The position numbers were made by a program, and so were the translations under genes. The notes beneath the pieces were generated by a model, which saw only the letters and a list, made by a program, of their open reading frames with translations, ran no database searches and had not been told where the DNA came from. From Methanobacterium sp. PtaB.Bin024 (GTDB taxonomy: Archaea; Methanobacteriota; Methanobacteria; Methanobacteriales; Methanobacteriaceae), in assembly GCA_002067065.1 (NCBI GenBank), contig MVPY01000025.1:55001-119000 (forward strand): a DNA stretch of 64,000 nucleotides, in the 5' to 3' direction. Positions within the stretch are counted from its first letter, which is position 1. The number at the start of each line of letters is the position of its first letter. This document shows, one piece after another, positions 45,609 through 58,020 of this stretch.

Positions 45609-46418
45609 CTAAAAAGAATTAACTGTGTTATTTCCACGGGCAATTTCATCAATCTCGTGGAGCTTCCTGAAAGGTTGCTCTTGGGTTTTTTCTTCATGAA
45701 TATGGGCTAGAAGACCTGGAACTCTACCCACAATGAACAATCCACATCCGACTTGCCAGTTAAAACCTAGATCTAAGAGTAATGCTGCGTTTGCACCGTC
45801 AATATTCATTTTAATCTGTTTCTTTTTCCAAAGAATTTCTTGAATATTGATAACTAGTTGGGCATGTTCTCCAAAGCAATCATATTCTTTGGAAAGTTCA
45901 ATCAGTCGGGGGGCCCTTGGATCCTCTTTGTGATATCTATGGCCAAATCCTGGTATTTTTTTCTTATTATTGTTGAAATAGTCGCATATTTTTTGTGCTG
46001 TTTCATCCAGGGACATTTTAGTACTTTTAGACATGAGGATGCCTTTATTTAGCATTCGCATTGCTAGTTCAATGGCTCCAGCATGGTTTTCACCAAAGGC
46101 CAGTATTCCTCCAGCTAAACATGCATTCACAGGGGATCCTGCAGAAGCCATTAATCGTGCTGATTGGGTGCTGGGTGGAGTGATGCCATGGTCACAGAAG
46201 GAAACTAATATTGCCTGGAGCATTTTTTCCTGGTTTTTTGTGGGCAGAACTCCCTTAATTAAAAGATGTATCATCTCGGGAAATGATATATTTCCTATGA
46301 TCTCTTCCTGGGAATGTCCACGAGTAACAATTCTGTTGGGCTCAACCAGGGTTATGGATGTTCTCCAGGGACTAGTTCTGGGTTGGAACATCCCCTTAAG
46401 TGCTTCCTCTCTAATCAT
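45609..46418 (-). CDS. Citryl-CoA-lyase-like protein, short citrate synthase family (copy 2)
   Basis: 269-residue paralogue of the protein at 3560-4411. It keeps the same catalytic His (ENHAGA), His (PGFGHRYHKEDPRA) and Asp (MNIDGANAALL), and the GRVPGLLAHIHEE segment. It lacks the N-terminal extra helices of full citrate synthase. Here it is a single gene read away from pstS1, with a TATA-like element near 46439-46455. No fumarase-like partner is adjacent, unlike copy 1. Confidence 0.78.
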   Translation of the reverse strand: MIREEALKGMFQPRTSPWRTSITLVEPNRIVTRGHSQEEIIGNISFPEMIHLLIKGVLPTKNQEKMLQAILVSFCDHGITPPSTQSARLMASAGSPVNACLAGGILAFGENHAGAIELAMRMLNKGILMSKSTKMSLDETAQKICDYFNNNKKKIPGFGHRYHKEDPRAPRLIELSKEYDCFGEHAQLVINIQEILWKKKQIKMNIDGANAALLLDLGFNWQVGCGLFIVGRVPGLLAHIHEEKTQEQPFRKLHEIDEIARGNNTVNSF

Positions 46419-46472
46419 GTAGGACCCTAACTACTCTAAGATATAAATATTTATCGCTTTTAGTATTGTTTA

Positions 46473-46571
46473 GTTCACAAAGTGTGTTGTTTTTTCTTTA
46501 ATAGTAAATTATAACACGATTTTGGTTCACAAAAGAGGTCTTTTAGTGCACAAATAGTAAGATTTATATAG
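46473..46571 (+). promoter_or_regulatory. pstS1 promoter with three phased GTKCACAA repeats
   Basis: GTTCACAA at 46473-46480, GTTCACAA at 46525-46532 and GTGCACAA at 46546-46553 lie just upstream of the TATA-like GATTTATATAG (46561-46571). Spacings of 52 and 21 bases correspond to about five and two helical turns. This is a plausible activator or repressor array for phosphate control. Confidence 0.45.
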
Positions 46572-46604
46572 TCTTAGAAGTTAGTAAGGGGTGAGGTGAT
46601 ATGT

Positions 46605-47444
46605 ATGGACACGAAGTACATAATCGGAATAATAGTAGCCATAATAGTAATAGTTGGGGCTTATCTTGTCCTTGCCGGAAGTGGCGGTGGGCAGGAAGAA
46701 ACAATAACAATTGTTGGTTCTACTTCTGTACAACCTGTTGCTGAAAAATTAGCCACAGAATACATGAAGAAGAATTCTAGTGTGAAGATAACCGTTCAAG
46801 GTGGAGGTTCTTCTGTTGGTATCAAAAGTGTTCAGGATGGAACAGCTGATATTGGAACTAGTTCCAAATCATTGGACGCAGATGAATCCACAGGATTAAC
46901 TCAGGATGAAATTGGTTTAGACGGAATTGCAATTGTTGTAAACAAAGACAACAACATATCTGGATTAACCACTGAACAGGTTAAAGGAATATTCACAGGA
47001 GAAATAACCAACTGGAATGAAGTTGGTGGATCTGACGCTGAAATAAACGTTATTACACGTGAAGAAGGTTCAGGTACCCGTGATGCAGTCCAAGAAATTG
47101 TTATGGGTGGTAAGAACGTTAGTTTTGTAGATGGAGCAATTGTACAGAGTTCCACTGAAGCCGTGCAGCAAGCTGTGGCACAGGATCCTAACGCCATAGG
47201 TTTCATGTCATACGCAGCAGTGAGCGACACCAAAGCTCTGGAAATAGACGGTGTTGCACCTTCTGAAGAAACTGTGCTGGATGGTTCTTACACAATTCAG
47301 AGACCATTCCTGTTCCTGGTTAAAGGAGAACCTACCGGTGCATTAAAAGCATTCATTGACTGGGTCAATGGATCAGAAGGTCAGGCCATAATAAAATCGG
47401 ATAAAGTGGTGCCAACCGGTAAAGAGGTCAACAGCACCTCTTAA
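46605..47444 (+). CDS. pstS: Phosphate ABC transporter substrate-binding protein PstS (copy 1)
   Basis: About 279 residues. A single N-terminal hydrophobic segment (about residues 4-23) anchors it to the membrane. The mature part is the type II binding-protein fold with [23 protein letters not shown], the phosphate-site segment REEGSGTRDAVQE and DPNAIGFMSYAAV. The sequence GAGGTGAT precedes ATG 46605 by four bases; an in-frame GTG at 46596 overlaps that site. A second PstS follows after a hairpin terminator. Confidence 0.93.
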   Translation: MDTKYIIGIIVAIIVIVGAYLVLAGSGGGQEETITIVGSTSVQPVAEKLATEYMKKNSSVKITVQGGGSSVGIKSVQDGTADIGTSSKSLDADESTGLTQDEIGLDGIAIVVNKDNNISGLTTEQVKGIFTGEITNWNEVGGSDAEINVITREEGSGTRDAVQEIVMGGKNVSFVDGAIVQSSTEAVQQAVAQDPNAIGFMSYAAVSDTKALEIDGVAPSEETVLDGSYTIQRPFLFLVKGEPTGALKAFIDWVNGSEGQAIIKSDKVVPTGKEVNSTS

Positions 47445-47458
47445 AAAAAATAAAGATA

Positions 47459-47494
47459 TGGTGGTTTCATTACCACCAAATCAATTTATTTTTT
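47459..47494 (+). terminator. Hairpin terminator or attenuator between pstS1 and pstS2
   Basis: TGGTGGT (47459-47465) pairs with ACCACCA (47472-47478) around a six-base loop, with T6 at 47489-47494. It should separate much of pstS1 expression from the downstream pst genes. Confidence 0.65.
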
Positions 47495-47637
47495 GGAAAA
47501 ACATATTTCAAGGCATGATACAGGAGTATAATCATCATCAAACCATCTAGACACATCAGACCCGTTATCACTCTATAATTATAAATACTGCTAGTTAGAA
47601 TTATTTTTCTAATGGTATCACTATTTAGGGTGGTTTA

Positions 47638-48444
47638 ATGGACCTGAAATATGGGATAGTTTTGCTGATTATAATAATAATTATCATCGCCGTTTTAACA
47701 TTAGGAACTGGAAGCAACTACGAAAGAATAGAAATTGCCGGCTCGACGTCGGTGCAACCTGTGGCAGAAAAACTCGCGGATAAATACATGGAAGAGCATC
47801 CTAATGTGAGAATTGATGTAATGGGAGGAGGTTCTGGTCTGGGAATAAGAAGTGTTTCTCAAAACATAATTTCAATTGGGACCAGTTCAAAGGCATTGAA
47901 TAAATCTGAAACACCAGGGTTAGACAATTACACCATAGGTAATGAAGGTATTGTAATAGCCGTGAACATTGACAACCCTGTGGACGGGCTGACTAAAAGT
48001 CAACTTAAAGATATATTCTCAGGTAAAATCACCAACTGGAAAGAAGTTGGAGGTCAAGATGCCCAAATAAATCTGGTGATCCGGGAAGATGGTTCCGGCA
48101 CACGGCAAGCATTTGAAGACCTGGTTATGGAAAAAACAGAGGTTAAATCTGATGCAGTAGTCCAAACATCCACCGAATCAGTAAAAGTGGCTGTGAAGCA
48201 GGACCCCAATGCTATTGGATACATATCCCTGGCACATATGACACCGGATGTTAAGGCATTAACCATTGATGGAGTTTCTCCCTCTCTGGAAACAATAAAA
48301 GATAATTCTTATAAATTACAAAGGCCCTTTTTGTTCGTCACCAATGGAGAACCGGAAGGAGAGGTTAAAAAGTTCATAGAATGGAGTTTAGGTCCTGAAG
48401 GGCAGAAAATCGTAGAAGAAGAAAAAATTGTTCCCGTAAGTTAG
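47638..48444 (+). CDS. pstS: Phosphate ABC transporter substrate-binding protein PstS (copy 2)
   Basis: 268-residue paralogue of the upstream PstS with the same landmarks ([49 protein letters not shown]) and an N-terminal membrane anchor of about 20 hydrophobic residues. The two probably differ in affinity. GGGTGG lies before the start. Whether it shares the pstCAB transcript is open: 187 bases with a repeat cluster separate it from pstC. Confidence 0.92.
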   Translation: MDLKYGIVLLIIIIIIIAVLTLGTGSNYERIEIAGSTSVQPVAEKLADKYMEEHPNVRIDVMGGGSGLGIRSVSQNIISIGTSSKALNKSETPGLDNYTIGNEGIVIAVNIDNPVDGLTKSQLKDIFSGKITNWKEVGGQDAQINLVIREDGSGTRQAFEDLVMEKTEVKSDAVVQTSTESVKVAVKQDPNAIGYISLAHMTPDVKALTIDGVSPSLETIKDNSYKLQRPFLFVTNGEPEGEVKKFIEWSLGPEGQKIVEEEKIVPVS

Positions 48445-48530
48445 TAACAATTATTAAGGAATAAAAGGCCTTATTGATGTTGAACATAGGCTTTATGCGA
48501 ATGTAATGTGGTGAGAATTAAGTTGATTCT

Positions 48531-48603
48531 TTCCAAAATCATAATTTCAAAACCTCATATCTCAAAACAATATCAGATCATATTTCCAAAACATATTTCA
48601 AAA
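48531..48603 (+). repeat. Cluster of five T-Y-CAAAA repeats upstream of pstC
   Basis: CAAAA preceded by TC, TTC, CTC or TTCC occurs with the C at 48534, 48548, 48563, 48587 and 48599. Five near-copies within 70 bases of an AT-rich spacer exceed what the rest of the region shows; it may be an operator array or simple compositional bias. Confidence 0.35.
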
Positions 48604-48631
48604 TATTCATGAAAATAAAGGAGTTTGAATC

Positions 48632-49507
48632 ATGCCTAAATGGGATGAAGAGTTTTTCATAGAAAAGGGGCTGCTGTTAACAGCCGTATCCTCTATCATT
48701 ATCATTGCCCTAATAATTTTATTCGTATTTAAGGAAGGTATTCCTGCAATAGAAAGTACAGGTTTCTTTAGTTTCCTATTTGGAATGGATTGGGCACCTA
48801 CCAAAGGTGAGTATGGTATTTTCCCCATGATCATAGGTACCCTGGGGATCACGGTTCTTTCCCTTTTAATGGCAGTGCCATTAGGGGTATTCTGTGCCAT
48901 ATTCCTGGCAGAAATTGCACCAAGTGCCATGCGCAAGGTACTCAATCCTACTATTCAAACCTTAGCAGGCATTCCATCTGTTGTTTACGGATTTTTTGGG
49001 CTGGTGTTATTGGTTCCATTTATGAGATTACAGTTTGGAGGAACTGGGTTCAGTATGTTTACTGCGTCAGTTATTCTAACTGTAATGATCTTGCCCATCA
49101 TTGTCAGTGTCTCAGAAGATGCCTTTAGATCTATTCCTCTGGAATATAAGGAGGCATCCCTGGCATTGGGAGCCACCCACTGGCAGACCATAAAAAATGT
49201 CATTTTCCCGGCAGCTATTCCAGGTGTTATAACCTCAGTCATTCTGGGGATGGGCCGGGCCATTGGGGAAACCCTGGCTATAATCATGGTTGCAGGTAAT
49301 GTGGTGCAGATACCTAGCTCCATATTTGACCCGGTACGTGCTTTGACATCTAACATAGCTATTGAAATGGGTTATGCAACTGGAATTCATTATAATGCTT
49401 TATTTGCTACTGGGATCGTTTTGATCTTCATGATCATTGTTCTCCTGGTGATAGCTAATTACCTCCATTACAAGAAAAAGGTCACCATGGGTGGTGGTTA
49501 CTTATGA
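48632..49507 (+). CDS. pstC: Phosphate ABC transporter permease PstC
   Basis: 291-residue inner-membrane permease with six hydrophobic helices. The ABC coupling loop [22 protein letters not shown] is near residue 175, followed by [13 protein letters not shown], both family hallmarks. AAGGAG precedes the ATG. It leads the pstC-A-B core. Confidence 0.95.
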   Translation: MPKWDEEFFIEKGLLLTAVSSIIIIALIILFVFKEGIPAIESTGFFSFLFGMDWAPTKGEYGIFPMIIGTLGITVLSLLMAVPLGVFCAIFLAEIAPSAMRKVLNPTIQTLAGIPSVVYGFFGLVLLVPFMRLQFGGTGFSMFTASVILTVMILPIIVSVSEDAFRSIPLEYKEASLALGATHWQTIKNVIFPAAIPGVITSVILGMGRAIGETLAIIMVAGNVVQIPSSIFDPVRALTSNIAIEMGYATGIHYNALFATGIVLIFMIIVLLVIANYLHYKKKVTMGGGYL

Positions 49508-49575
49508 AATTAGGATTATTTAAAGAACTTCTCATTGTGGATAATCCAATAAAAGGAGGGATCATAATTGCATAG
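49504..49575 (+). CDS. Possible 23-codon linker peptide between pstC and pstA
   Basis: An ATG overlapping the pstC stop by ATGA opens a 23-codon frame. It ends inside the first codons of pstA and spans the pstA ribosome site GGAGGG. Its sequence ([14 protein letters not shown]...) matches nothing known to me. It could maintain translational coupling or be chance. Confidence 0.25.
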   Translation: MKLGLFKELLIVDNPIKGGIIIA

Positions 49576-50416
49576 GATCATACCTCCAAAAATCTCCCAG
49601 AAAATAATGACAGGAGTATTTTGGGCTTCCGGACTTCTTACTATAGCCATTTTACTGGTGATAATAGGATACGTGCTTTTGAAGGGATTGCCTGTGGTAA
49701 ATCTAGAATTTATCTTAGGGGATCCTATAGATTCAGGCAGATCTGGTGGAATATTCCCATTCATCATGTCCAGTATATACGTCACATTATTGGCGGTTTT
49801 AGTAGCCACACCTCTGGGTGTAGGGGCCGCAATTTACCTGTCAGAATATGCAGGAGAAGGCAAACTGGTAAAACTGATCCGTTTTGGATCTGAGACATTG
49901 GCTTCCATTCCATCCATTGTTTTTGGATTATTTGGACTGGCATTCTTCGTGATATATCTTGGATTTGGCTGGAGTGTGCTGTCAGGAGGTTTGACTCTGG
50001 CATTAATGGCCTTACCAACCATATTATCTGCTTCAGAAGTATCCATAGAATCAATTAACAAATCATATGCTGAAGGAAGCCTGGCATTAGGAGCAACCAA
50101 ATGGCAGACAATTTATAGAGTAGTTATACCAGCTGCACTTCCAGGTATAAGCACTGGAGTAATTCTAGGGATGGGAAGAGCCATAGCAGAGGCGGCTGCA
50201 GTCTTATACACTGTGGGTGCGGCATTAATGATTCCAACATCCCTAATGGATGCAGCAAGACCTTTACCTCTGCATCTTTACATCTTGGCCACTGAAGGTT
50301 TGTCCATGGATAATGCATGGGGAACTGCAGCGGTTCTGGTGCTCATGATTCTGATAATTACTGTAGTTACCAACACACTAGTTGATCGTTACCGAAAAAA
50401 GATGATGGGGCGATAA
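49568..50416 (+). CDS. pstA: Phosphate ABC transporter permease PstA
   Basis: 282-residue permease with six hydrophobic helices, the coupling loop [26 protein letters not shown] and [17 protein letters not shown] at 49568 is the start: GGAGGG at 49555-49560 lies seven bases upstream and the encoded protein aligns from there. It follows pstC after 60 bases and is followed by pstB after three bases. Confidence 0.94.
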   Translation: MHRIIPPKISQKIMTGVFWASGLLTIAILLVIIGYVLLKGLPVVNLEFILGDPIDSGRSGGIFPFIMSSIYVTLLAVLVATPLGVGAAIYLSEYAGEGKLVKLIRFGSETLASIPSIVFGLFGLAFFVIYLGFGWSVLSGGLTLALMALPTILSASEVSIESINKSYAEGSLALGATKWQTIYRVVIPAALPGISTGVILGMGRAIAEAAAVLYTVGAALMIPTSLMDAARPLPLHLYILATEGLSMDNAWGTAAVLVLMILIITVVTNTLVDRYRKKMMGR

Positions 50417-50419
50417 TAA

Positions 50420-51175
<756 letters not shown>

Positions 51176-51254
51176 ATCACTGGAAGGTTTGGATAATCAT
51201 AGAAAAATCATAAAAAGATTAAATTTAAGTTGATAAGATTCAGGTGGTTTAAAA

Positions 51255-51923
51255 ATGCTTACAGTGGTCTTGGAAAAACGCCTACAATCCCTGGAAGATG
51301 ATGTCCTTGGATTTAGTTGGGAGACCATAGGAAGAATCGATAATTCAGTTAAAAGTTTCCTAGAAGAAGACATACAACTGGCAAGAGAAATAATTGAAAA
51401 AACCGATGAAATCAATAAAGAAAGCTATAAAATCGAACATGGATGTCTTAAGGTTTTAGGGCTACACCAGCCATTAGCCAAAGATTTACGTTTAGGTGCA
51501 GCACTTCTTCGGACTTCCATAGAACTGGAGCGTATAAACAACCTTTCGGCTTACATAGCTCGATATGCCATTGACGCGGCTGAAAGTCCTCGAAAATGTT
51601 ATAAACCACCTCACATCGAGTTCATGTCTCAAACAGTCCAGGATATGTTGAAAGATGCTGTAGGAGCACTTTTAAATGAGGATGTGCAATTATTAAAACG
51701 TTCAACCCGAAGTTACGTGAACTTGCAGGATTTTTACAATCAAATGTTCTCAGAATATGACGAAATAACACACGGAGGTTCACAAACTTCCTTGATATTA
51801 GTTGGGAGGAATTTACTGAGCATGGGACACCATATAATGGGAATGGCAGACCGTATTGCATACTCCATAGTTGGTAAACGGGTTATGCACCATAAACTGT
51901 TCCATAACATGCTAATGAGGTAA
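51255..51923 (+). CDS. phoU: PhoU family protein (first of a pair)
   Basis: 222 residues, two three-helix PhoU repeats, without a DNA-binding domain. The landmarks are LGLHQPLAKDLRLGAALLRTSIELERINNLSAYIARY in the first repeat and MGHHIMGMADRIAYSIVGKRV in the second, where the usual ERIGD motif is replaced by MADRI, so the metal site may be reduced. It is followed by the unknown gene after three bases. GGTGG precedes the start. Confidence 0.85.
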   Translation: MLTVVLEKRLQSLEDDVLGFSWETIGRIDNSVKSFLEEDIQLAREIIEKTDEINKESYKIEHGCLKVLGLHQPLAKDLRLGAALLRTSIELERINNLSAYIARYAIDAAESPRKCYKPPHIEFMSQTVQDMLKDAVGALLNEDVQLLKRSTRSYVNLQDFYNQMFSEYDEITHGGSQTSLILVGRNLLSMGHHIMGMADRIAYSIVGKRVMHHKLFHNMLMR

Positions 51924-51926
51924 AAA

Positions 51927-52370
51927 ATGTGGCTTCCCTCAGACGATCCCCAACACATAATCAGGGGTAATTTGAAAATATCACATGTTCCTGAAATAGG
52001 GTATGTAAAGATTTTGGAAGGAGGCAATGAATCTTTACTACTGATAAAAAACCAAAAGATAATAGCTGCCTGGAATTTAAACATTGAAACCCTTGCAGAA
52101 ACTCGTGAAAATAAAGCACTAAACCTGGTGAGTATAAGTCCTGAGTCTAGGATAGAAATATACAAACTGGATGATAAAATGTTTTCGACCATCGTTGATT
52201 TAAATGAAGAATGTAAATTACCCTTACCTGCAGAAATTGAGTTTTTACTTGAAAAAGTTGAGGAAACAAATCGCGAAGAAATTTTGTCGAAATACAAGCT
52301 AAGAGATCCATCTGAAGATGATATTGATAACTTATTAAATGATTATAAATCCAAGATAGGTGGAGGATAA
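51927..52370 (+). CDS. Unknown protein between two phoU genes
   Basis: 147 residues, soluble. The N-terminal 70 residues ([34 protein letters not shown]) are reminiscent of an archaeal effector-like domain (DUF2226/DUF4388 type), which is only a resemblance. The C-terminal 40 residues are acidic helices ending in a short [16 protein letters not shown] tail. It is separated from the upstream phoU by three bases and ends one base before the next phoU start, so it is part of the phosphate regulatory operon. Function unknown. Confidence 0.6.
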   Translation: MWLPSDDPQHIIRGNLKISHVPEIGYVKILEGGNESLLLIKNQKIIAAWNLNIETLAETRENKALNLVSISPESRIEIYKLDDKMFSTIVDLNEECKLPLPAEIEFLLEKVEETNREEILSKYKLRDPSEDDIDNLLNDYKSKIGGG

Positions 52371-52371
52371 T

Positions 52372-53055
52372 ATGCAAAGAGGATATCCCAGGATAAGGTT
52401 CCAGAAAAAACTGGATGAACTAAAAGATGAAGTGGATAAAATGGGTCAGGCCACCCTTAAAGCTTACAGGGAAGCTTTCAGTACTTTCATTGATTACGAT
52501 GAAGAACTAGTAAAAAGTGTAAACGAAGCCAATAAAAAAGTCCATGAAATGGGTTATCAGATAGAACATGATGCCATGAGCATCATAGCTGCTGAACAAC
52601 CAGTTGCAGGAGATTTGAGGTTTATAGAGGCAAGTATCAAAGTTTCAGCCCACCTAAAAAGGATCACGGGTCTGGCTTCAAACATCGCGGAAGTTGCAAG
52701 CCATGTAAAGGATGAAGAAATCCCTGAAAGACCAATGTTTGACCTACAACGCATGGCAGATATTGTAGATGGCATGGTAAGCAAGAGTCTGGCTGCCTTT
52801 TTAGCAAAAAATATGAATGTTGCCAGGGAACTACACAGGGATGACGATAAAGTGGATGATCTTTTCGACCATGCCCTTAAAGCCATTACAAAAAGCATGT
52901 TCCAGGATAAGGAGTCCATATCATATTTGATATATCTATTGTTTCTGGCCCGTTTCCTGGAAAGAATTGCGGATCGTGCCGAGAACATTGGGGACAGAAC
53001 CATTTTCATGATAACCTGCGAGAAACGGGATCATACTAATGGAAAGATGGCTTAG
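52372..53055 (+). CDS. phoU: PhoU family protein (second of a pair)
   Basis: About 227 residues with two PhoU helical repeats: [49 protein letters not shown] in the first half and [24 protein letters not shown] in the second, which retains the [12 protein letters not shown] metal motif. ATG 52372 is used because GGAGG (52362-52366) lies five bases upstream; an in-frame ATG at 52360 overlaps the previous gene. It closes the pst operon. Confidence 0.88.
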   Translation: MQRGYPRIRFQKKLDELKDEVDKMGQATLKAYREAFSTFIDYDEELVKSVNEANKKVHEMGYQIEHDAMSIIAAEQPVAGDLRFIEASIKVSAHLKRITGLASNIAEVASHVKDEEIPERPMFDLQRMADIVDGMVSKSLAAFLAKNMNVARELHRDDDKVDDLFDHALKAITKSMFQDKESISYLIYLLFLARFLERIADRAENIGDRTIFMITCEKRDHTNGKMA

Positions 53056-53231
53056 GTAAAATTTATTCCTACATCTACCATATTCATTTTTTCTGGTAGT
53101 TCTCTATTCATTTTTTAGAATTCTTTTTTTAAATCAACCATTTCCTTTTTTTAAAATTCTACATCTTTTGTAATTTGGTATATCTTTAAAATTAATTTTG
53201 GAAATATAAAATTTCAAGTCTAAAAAAGAGT

Positions 53232-54086
53232 TTATCGGGGTTTTAAAACACCAGTAGCCCTACGGGCAGCCCAGCACTGAATACAAACTCCTATGGGAAG
53301 TCCAGCAGTGTGGGTATCTGCATACTCTATTTTAACATCCAGTGCAGTTGTTTTTCCACCCATTCCCATGGGTCCAATGCCGGTGGAGTTGACCATTTCT
53401 AACATTTCTTTTTCGAGGTTGGCCATGCGTTCCTCAGAATGATGTTCTCCAATCTTCCGTAGAAGGGATTTTTTGGCCAGTTTAAGTGCCATATCTGATG
53501 ATCCGCCGATACCTACACCTACCACGATAGGAGGGCAGGGTTTACCGCCTGCAGCAAGCACAGTTTCCAGAACAAAGTCTTTAACACCCTCTACTCCTTC
53601 ACCAGGAAGAGCCATTTTAAGGGAGTTGTTGTTTTCAGAACCAAAGCCCTTGGGAAAAACGGTTATCTCCACGGAATCAGTGTTCACCAGCTCCACGTCA
53701 ATTTGTGGGATAAATCTTCCTGTGTTATTACCAGTGTTGCGACGGGTTAAAGGATCAACCACATTGGGACGCAGAGGAATCTCATCTGTGGCCCTTTTAA
53801 CTCCATTTATAATCCCTGCTATAATACCCTCATTACCATTTTCCACATCAATATTTCCACATTTAACAAAAAGTATAGGCAAACCAGTGTCCTGGCAGAG
53901 GGGAATTGCCATGTTTTCAGCGGCAGTTATGTTATCCAAAATAGCTTTGAGATTTAAAAGAGCAGTTTCGTCTTCTTCTATGTCATATGCAAATTTAAGA
54001 GCTTTTTTAACATCTTCTGGAAGTTTAATAACTGCTTCTTTAAATAAGCGACATACTTCCTTTTCCACCATTTCTTGGCTAATCAT
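53232..54086 (-). CDS. fumA: Fumarate hydratase class I, alpha subunit
   Basis: 284-residue alpha subunit of the two-subunit [4Fe-4S] fumarase, converting malate and fumarate in the incomplete reductive TCA pathway. Cluster cysteines fit the family: C64 in PLCQDTG, C184 in GGKPCPP and C268/C271 in [10 protein letters not shown]. It lies 132 bases downstream of porF on the same strand. The beta subunit is not in the window. Confidence 0.9.
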   Translation of the reverse strand: MISQEMVEKEVCRLFKEAVIKLPEDVKKALKFAYDIEEDETALLNLKAILDNITAAENMAIPLCQDTGLPILFVKCGNIDVENGNEGIIAGIINGVKRATDEIPLRPNVVDPLTRRNTGNNTGRFIPQIDVELVNTDSVEITVFPKGFGSENNNSLKMALPGEGVEGVKDFVLETVLAAGGKPCPPIVVGVGIGGSSDMALKLAKKSLLRKIGEHHSEERMANLEKEMLEMVNSTGIGPMGMGGKTTALDVKIEYADTHTAGLPIGVCIQCWAARRATGVLKPR

Positions 54087-54218
54087 AGAATCAGTTTATA
54101 AAAATTAAGTTATTTAAGTATTCAGTATAATTCTGTAGTTTTAATTTGTGTAAGTTCTCACAAAAAATTAATCAAAAATTAAGGATGATGGAATAAAAGG
54201 ATAAAAGGATGATCAAAA

Positions 54219-54650
54219 TTAGTATTTCATGATCATCTTGACTTTTTCCAGTTCTTTGGCTATGCGGTTCCGTTTATCACTTAATATGTCCTCTGAACTC
54301 ATTTTTAGAGCTTCTTTGGGACATACCGAAACACAGAGTGGTTCGTCACGGTCGATGCAGAGGTCGCATTTTCGGGCTATGCCACGTTCATCCAACTGTA
54401 TGGCTCCTATTGGACAGGCATCCCTGCAGAGTCCGCAGCCAATACAATCTTCTTCATGGATGATCACTGCACCTTCAACCTTTTCAATGGCCCCTTCAGG
54501 ACAGACAGTCATACACGGGGCACGATCTTCGGCACAGTGCAGACAGAACACTGGAACTCCATTGATTACTCTGATGGCGTTTTTGGGACATATGCGCTCG
54601 CATTTACCGCATTCATCACAAAGCTCAGGACTTGAAATAAGTTCCTTCAT
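54219..54650 (-). CDS. porF: Por-associated polyferredoxin PorF
   Basis: 143-residue iron-sulfur protein with several cluster motifs: [40 protein letters not shown] and [17 protein letters not shown]. It is one of two extra ferredoxin-like subunits in the Methanobacteriales pyruvate oxidoreductase operon and probably passes electrons to the core enzyme. One base separates it from the preceding gene. Confidence 0.85.
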   Translation of the reverse strand: MKELISSPELCDECGKCERICPKNAIRVINGVPVFCLHCAEDRAPCMTVCPEGAIEKVEGAVIIHEEDCIGCGLCRDACPIGAIQLDERGIARKCDLCIDRDEPLCVSVCPKEALKMSSEDILSDKRNRIAKELEKVKMIMKY

Positions 54651-54651
54651 A

Positions 54652-55155
54652 TTAGGCCTCCTTATCCAGTGCTTTTTTGGCCCGGGTGTTGGCAGTCATT
54701 ACATTGATAAGTTCTGAACTTTTTCGTTTCTTTTTACCTAAGCCGGTGATCTTCTCGATATGTTTGCGCTGTCTTTCTGCTTGCAACCTTTCAGTGTCCA
54801 CTTTGGTTATGGCTCTTTTGGAACAGGCTTTAATGCAGGCAGGTGTACCCAGATCGGGGCATTGATTACATTTATGAGCTTTTCGCTCGTGAATCACCAC
54901 TGCACCAAAGGGACAGACCATCATGCATAATCCACAGCCAATACACTTATCTTTATCAATACCTTCCTTGCTGATTGCATCGGTAGGGCAGATCATCTCA
55001 CAGGGTGCGTCTTCACACTGTTGGCAGATGATGGGATAAAAGGATCCTTCCACTTCCCTTACCAGAATCCCTGAAGTTCCATGGAGCTTGGCGCATGCTT
55101 CCTGGCAGTCCAGGCACCCATCACAGAGATCTGGCTGGATTACTATCTTTTCCAA
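54652..55155 (-). CDS. porE: Por-associated polyferredoxin PorE
   Basis: 167-residue iron-sulfur protein with [44 protein letters not shown] and [16 protein letters not shown], the same four-cluster plan as the CODH-linked ferredoxin at 39723-40193. It follows porB after 11 bases and is co-transcribed. It may channel electrons between Por and other ferredoxin-dependent enzymes. Confidence 0.85.
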   Translation of the reverse strand: MEKIVIQPDLCDGCLDCQEACAKLHGTSGILVREVEGSFYPIICQQCEDAPCEMICPTDAISKEGIDKDKCIGCGLCMMVCPFGAVVIHERKAHKCNQCPDLGTPACIKACSKRAITKVDTERLQAERQRKHIEKITGLGKKKRKSSELINVMTANTRAKKALDKEA

Positions 55156-55166
55156 GGCTAAGCCTC

Positions 55167-56030
<864 letters not shown>

Positions 56031-57179
56031 TTAGACTTCCTCCTTTTTGAGTCCTATCCATTCAACTTCATGGGTGGGGTTTTTAGTTTTAGCAACTATT
56101 TCTCTGACATATTCAGGTGTTATGTCTCGTCCACCTAATCCTGCTATGAATCCATATACATCAGCATTGGTTTTTACTTTAATGTCATTGTAAAGCACTC
56201 CTCCCATTCCAAATGAGATGTTTTTATCTAATACAGCCACCTTGGATGCTTTTTCCAGGATTTCTTTCAACTCTTTGGTAGGGAAGGGACGGAACACTCT
56301 CAGTTTTAATAGTCCTACTTTTTCTCCTTCATCTCTAAGACTATCTATAACATCCTTTATAGTACCACAAACAGATCCCATGGCCACTATGATGATTTCT
56401 GCATCATCGCATCGGTATGGTTCAACAAAGTCATATTCTCTGCCGAATATTTCTGCAAACTCTTTATTCGCCTTAGCTATGACTCCTTTTGATCGTTCCA
56501 TTGCCGCTTCTATGGCGTAACGTGCTTCCATGTAATATTCAGGGTCGGTGAAAGTACCGATGGACATGGGATTTTCAGGGTCAAGGAAGACATATGGTTT
56601 GTAAGGTGGTAAGAACTGATCTACCTCTTCCTGACTGGGCACATCCAGTGGTTCTACAGTGTGGGTTAGGAAATATCCATCAATACAGACCATGCATGGT
56701 AAGAGTACGTCACGATCTTCTGCTACACGGTAAGCTATAAGAACTGAATCCAGTGCTTCTTGAGCATTTTCTGCGTATATCTGCAGCCATCCGGAGTCAC
56801 GTTCAGATATAGTGTCCTGTTGGTCGTTCCATATGCTCAGTGGTGCAGATAGTGATCGGTTAGCATCCACTAATACAATGGGACTCCTCATACCTGCAGC
56901 TGCAAAGAGAATCTCGTGCATCAGGGCCAAACCCTGGGAGGAGGTAGCACTGAATACTCGAACTCCTGCTCCAGAAGCACCTACTGCGGCACTGATGGCA
57001 CTGTGTTCTGATTCTACTCGGATATACTCAGCTTTCAGGTCACCATCTGCCACGAACTGGGCCAGGTATTCAGATATTGTGGTTTGAGGGGTTATGGGAT
57101 AAACAGGAACTACTTGTGGTTTGGCTAATTTAACAGCTTCTGCAACGGATCGGTTGGCAGTGAAAACTTTTTTAACCAT
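56031..57179 (-). CDS. porA: Pyruvate:ferredoxin oxidoreductase alpha subunit
   Basis: 382-residue subunit with the domain that binds pyruvate and the pyrimidine of thiamine diphosphate. It has [16 protein letters not shown], the [18 protein letters not shown] segment containing the catalytic Glu, and the [15 protein letters not shown] block. In this autotroph the enzyme mainly carboxylates acetyl-CoA from CODH/ACS to pyruvate. It follows porD after one base. Confidence 0.95.
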   Translation of the reverse strand: MVKKVFTANRSVAEAVKLAKPQVVPVYPITPQTTISEYLAQFVADGDLKAEYIRVESEHSAISAAVGASGAGVRVFSATSSQGLALMHEILFAAAGMRSPIVLVDANRSLSAPLSIWNDQQDTISERDSGWLQIYAENAQEALDSVLIAYRVAEDRDVLLPCMVCIDGYFLTHTVEPLDVPSQEEVDQFLPPYKPYVFLDPENPMSIGTFTDPEYYMEARYAIEAAMERSKGVIAKANKEFAEIFGREYDFVEPYRCDDAEIIIVAMGSVCGTIKDVIDSLRDEGEKVGLLKLRVFRPFPTKELKEILEKASKVAVLDKNISFGMGGVLYNDIKVKTNADVYGFIAGLGGRDITPEYVREIVAKTKNPTHEVEWIGLKKEEV

Positions 57180-57180
57180 G

Positions 57181-57423
57181 TTATCCTCTCTCCATTTTTA
57201 TAGCTTTAACTGGGCATTCTTCAGCACATATGCCACAGCCTTTACAGTAATCATAATCTATATCATAATCCTTGTTTATGCACCCTTCAGGACAGAAAAG
57301 AACACAATTCTCACAATCAATACATTTTTCCTTATCGAGAATGGGTTTAAAGGTTCTCCAGCTTCCAGTTTTGTTATTTCGGGTGCTTCCTGGTTCTTTA
57401 ACACACGCTCCAATGTTTACCAT
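57181..57423 (-). CDS. porD: Pyruvate:ferredoxin oxidoreductase delta subunit
   Basis: 80-residue ferredoxin-like subunit with [15 protein letters not shown] and [16 protein letters not shown], two [4Fe-4S] sites that pass electrons to external ferredoxin. It is 18 bases after porC and 1 base before porA. Confidence 0.94.
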   Translation of the reverse strand: MVNIGACVKEPGSTRNNKTGSWRTFKPILDKEKCIDCENCVLFCPEGCINKDYDIDYDYCKGCGICAEECPVKAIKMERG

Positions 57424-57441
57424 TAGATCACCTTTTGATTG

Positions 57442-58020
<579 letters not shown>

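Noticed and set aside
53473..54108. 211-residue plus-strand frame over fumA
   Set aside because: Antisense shadow of fumA, which has clear family motifs.
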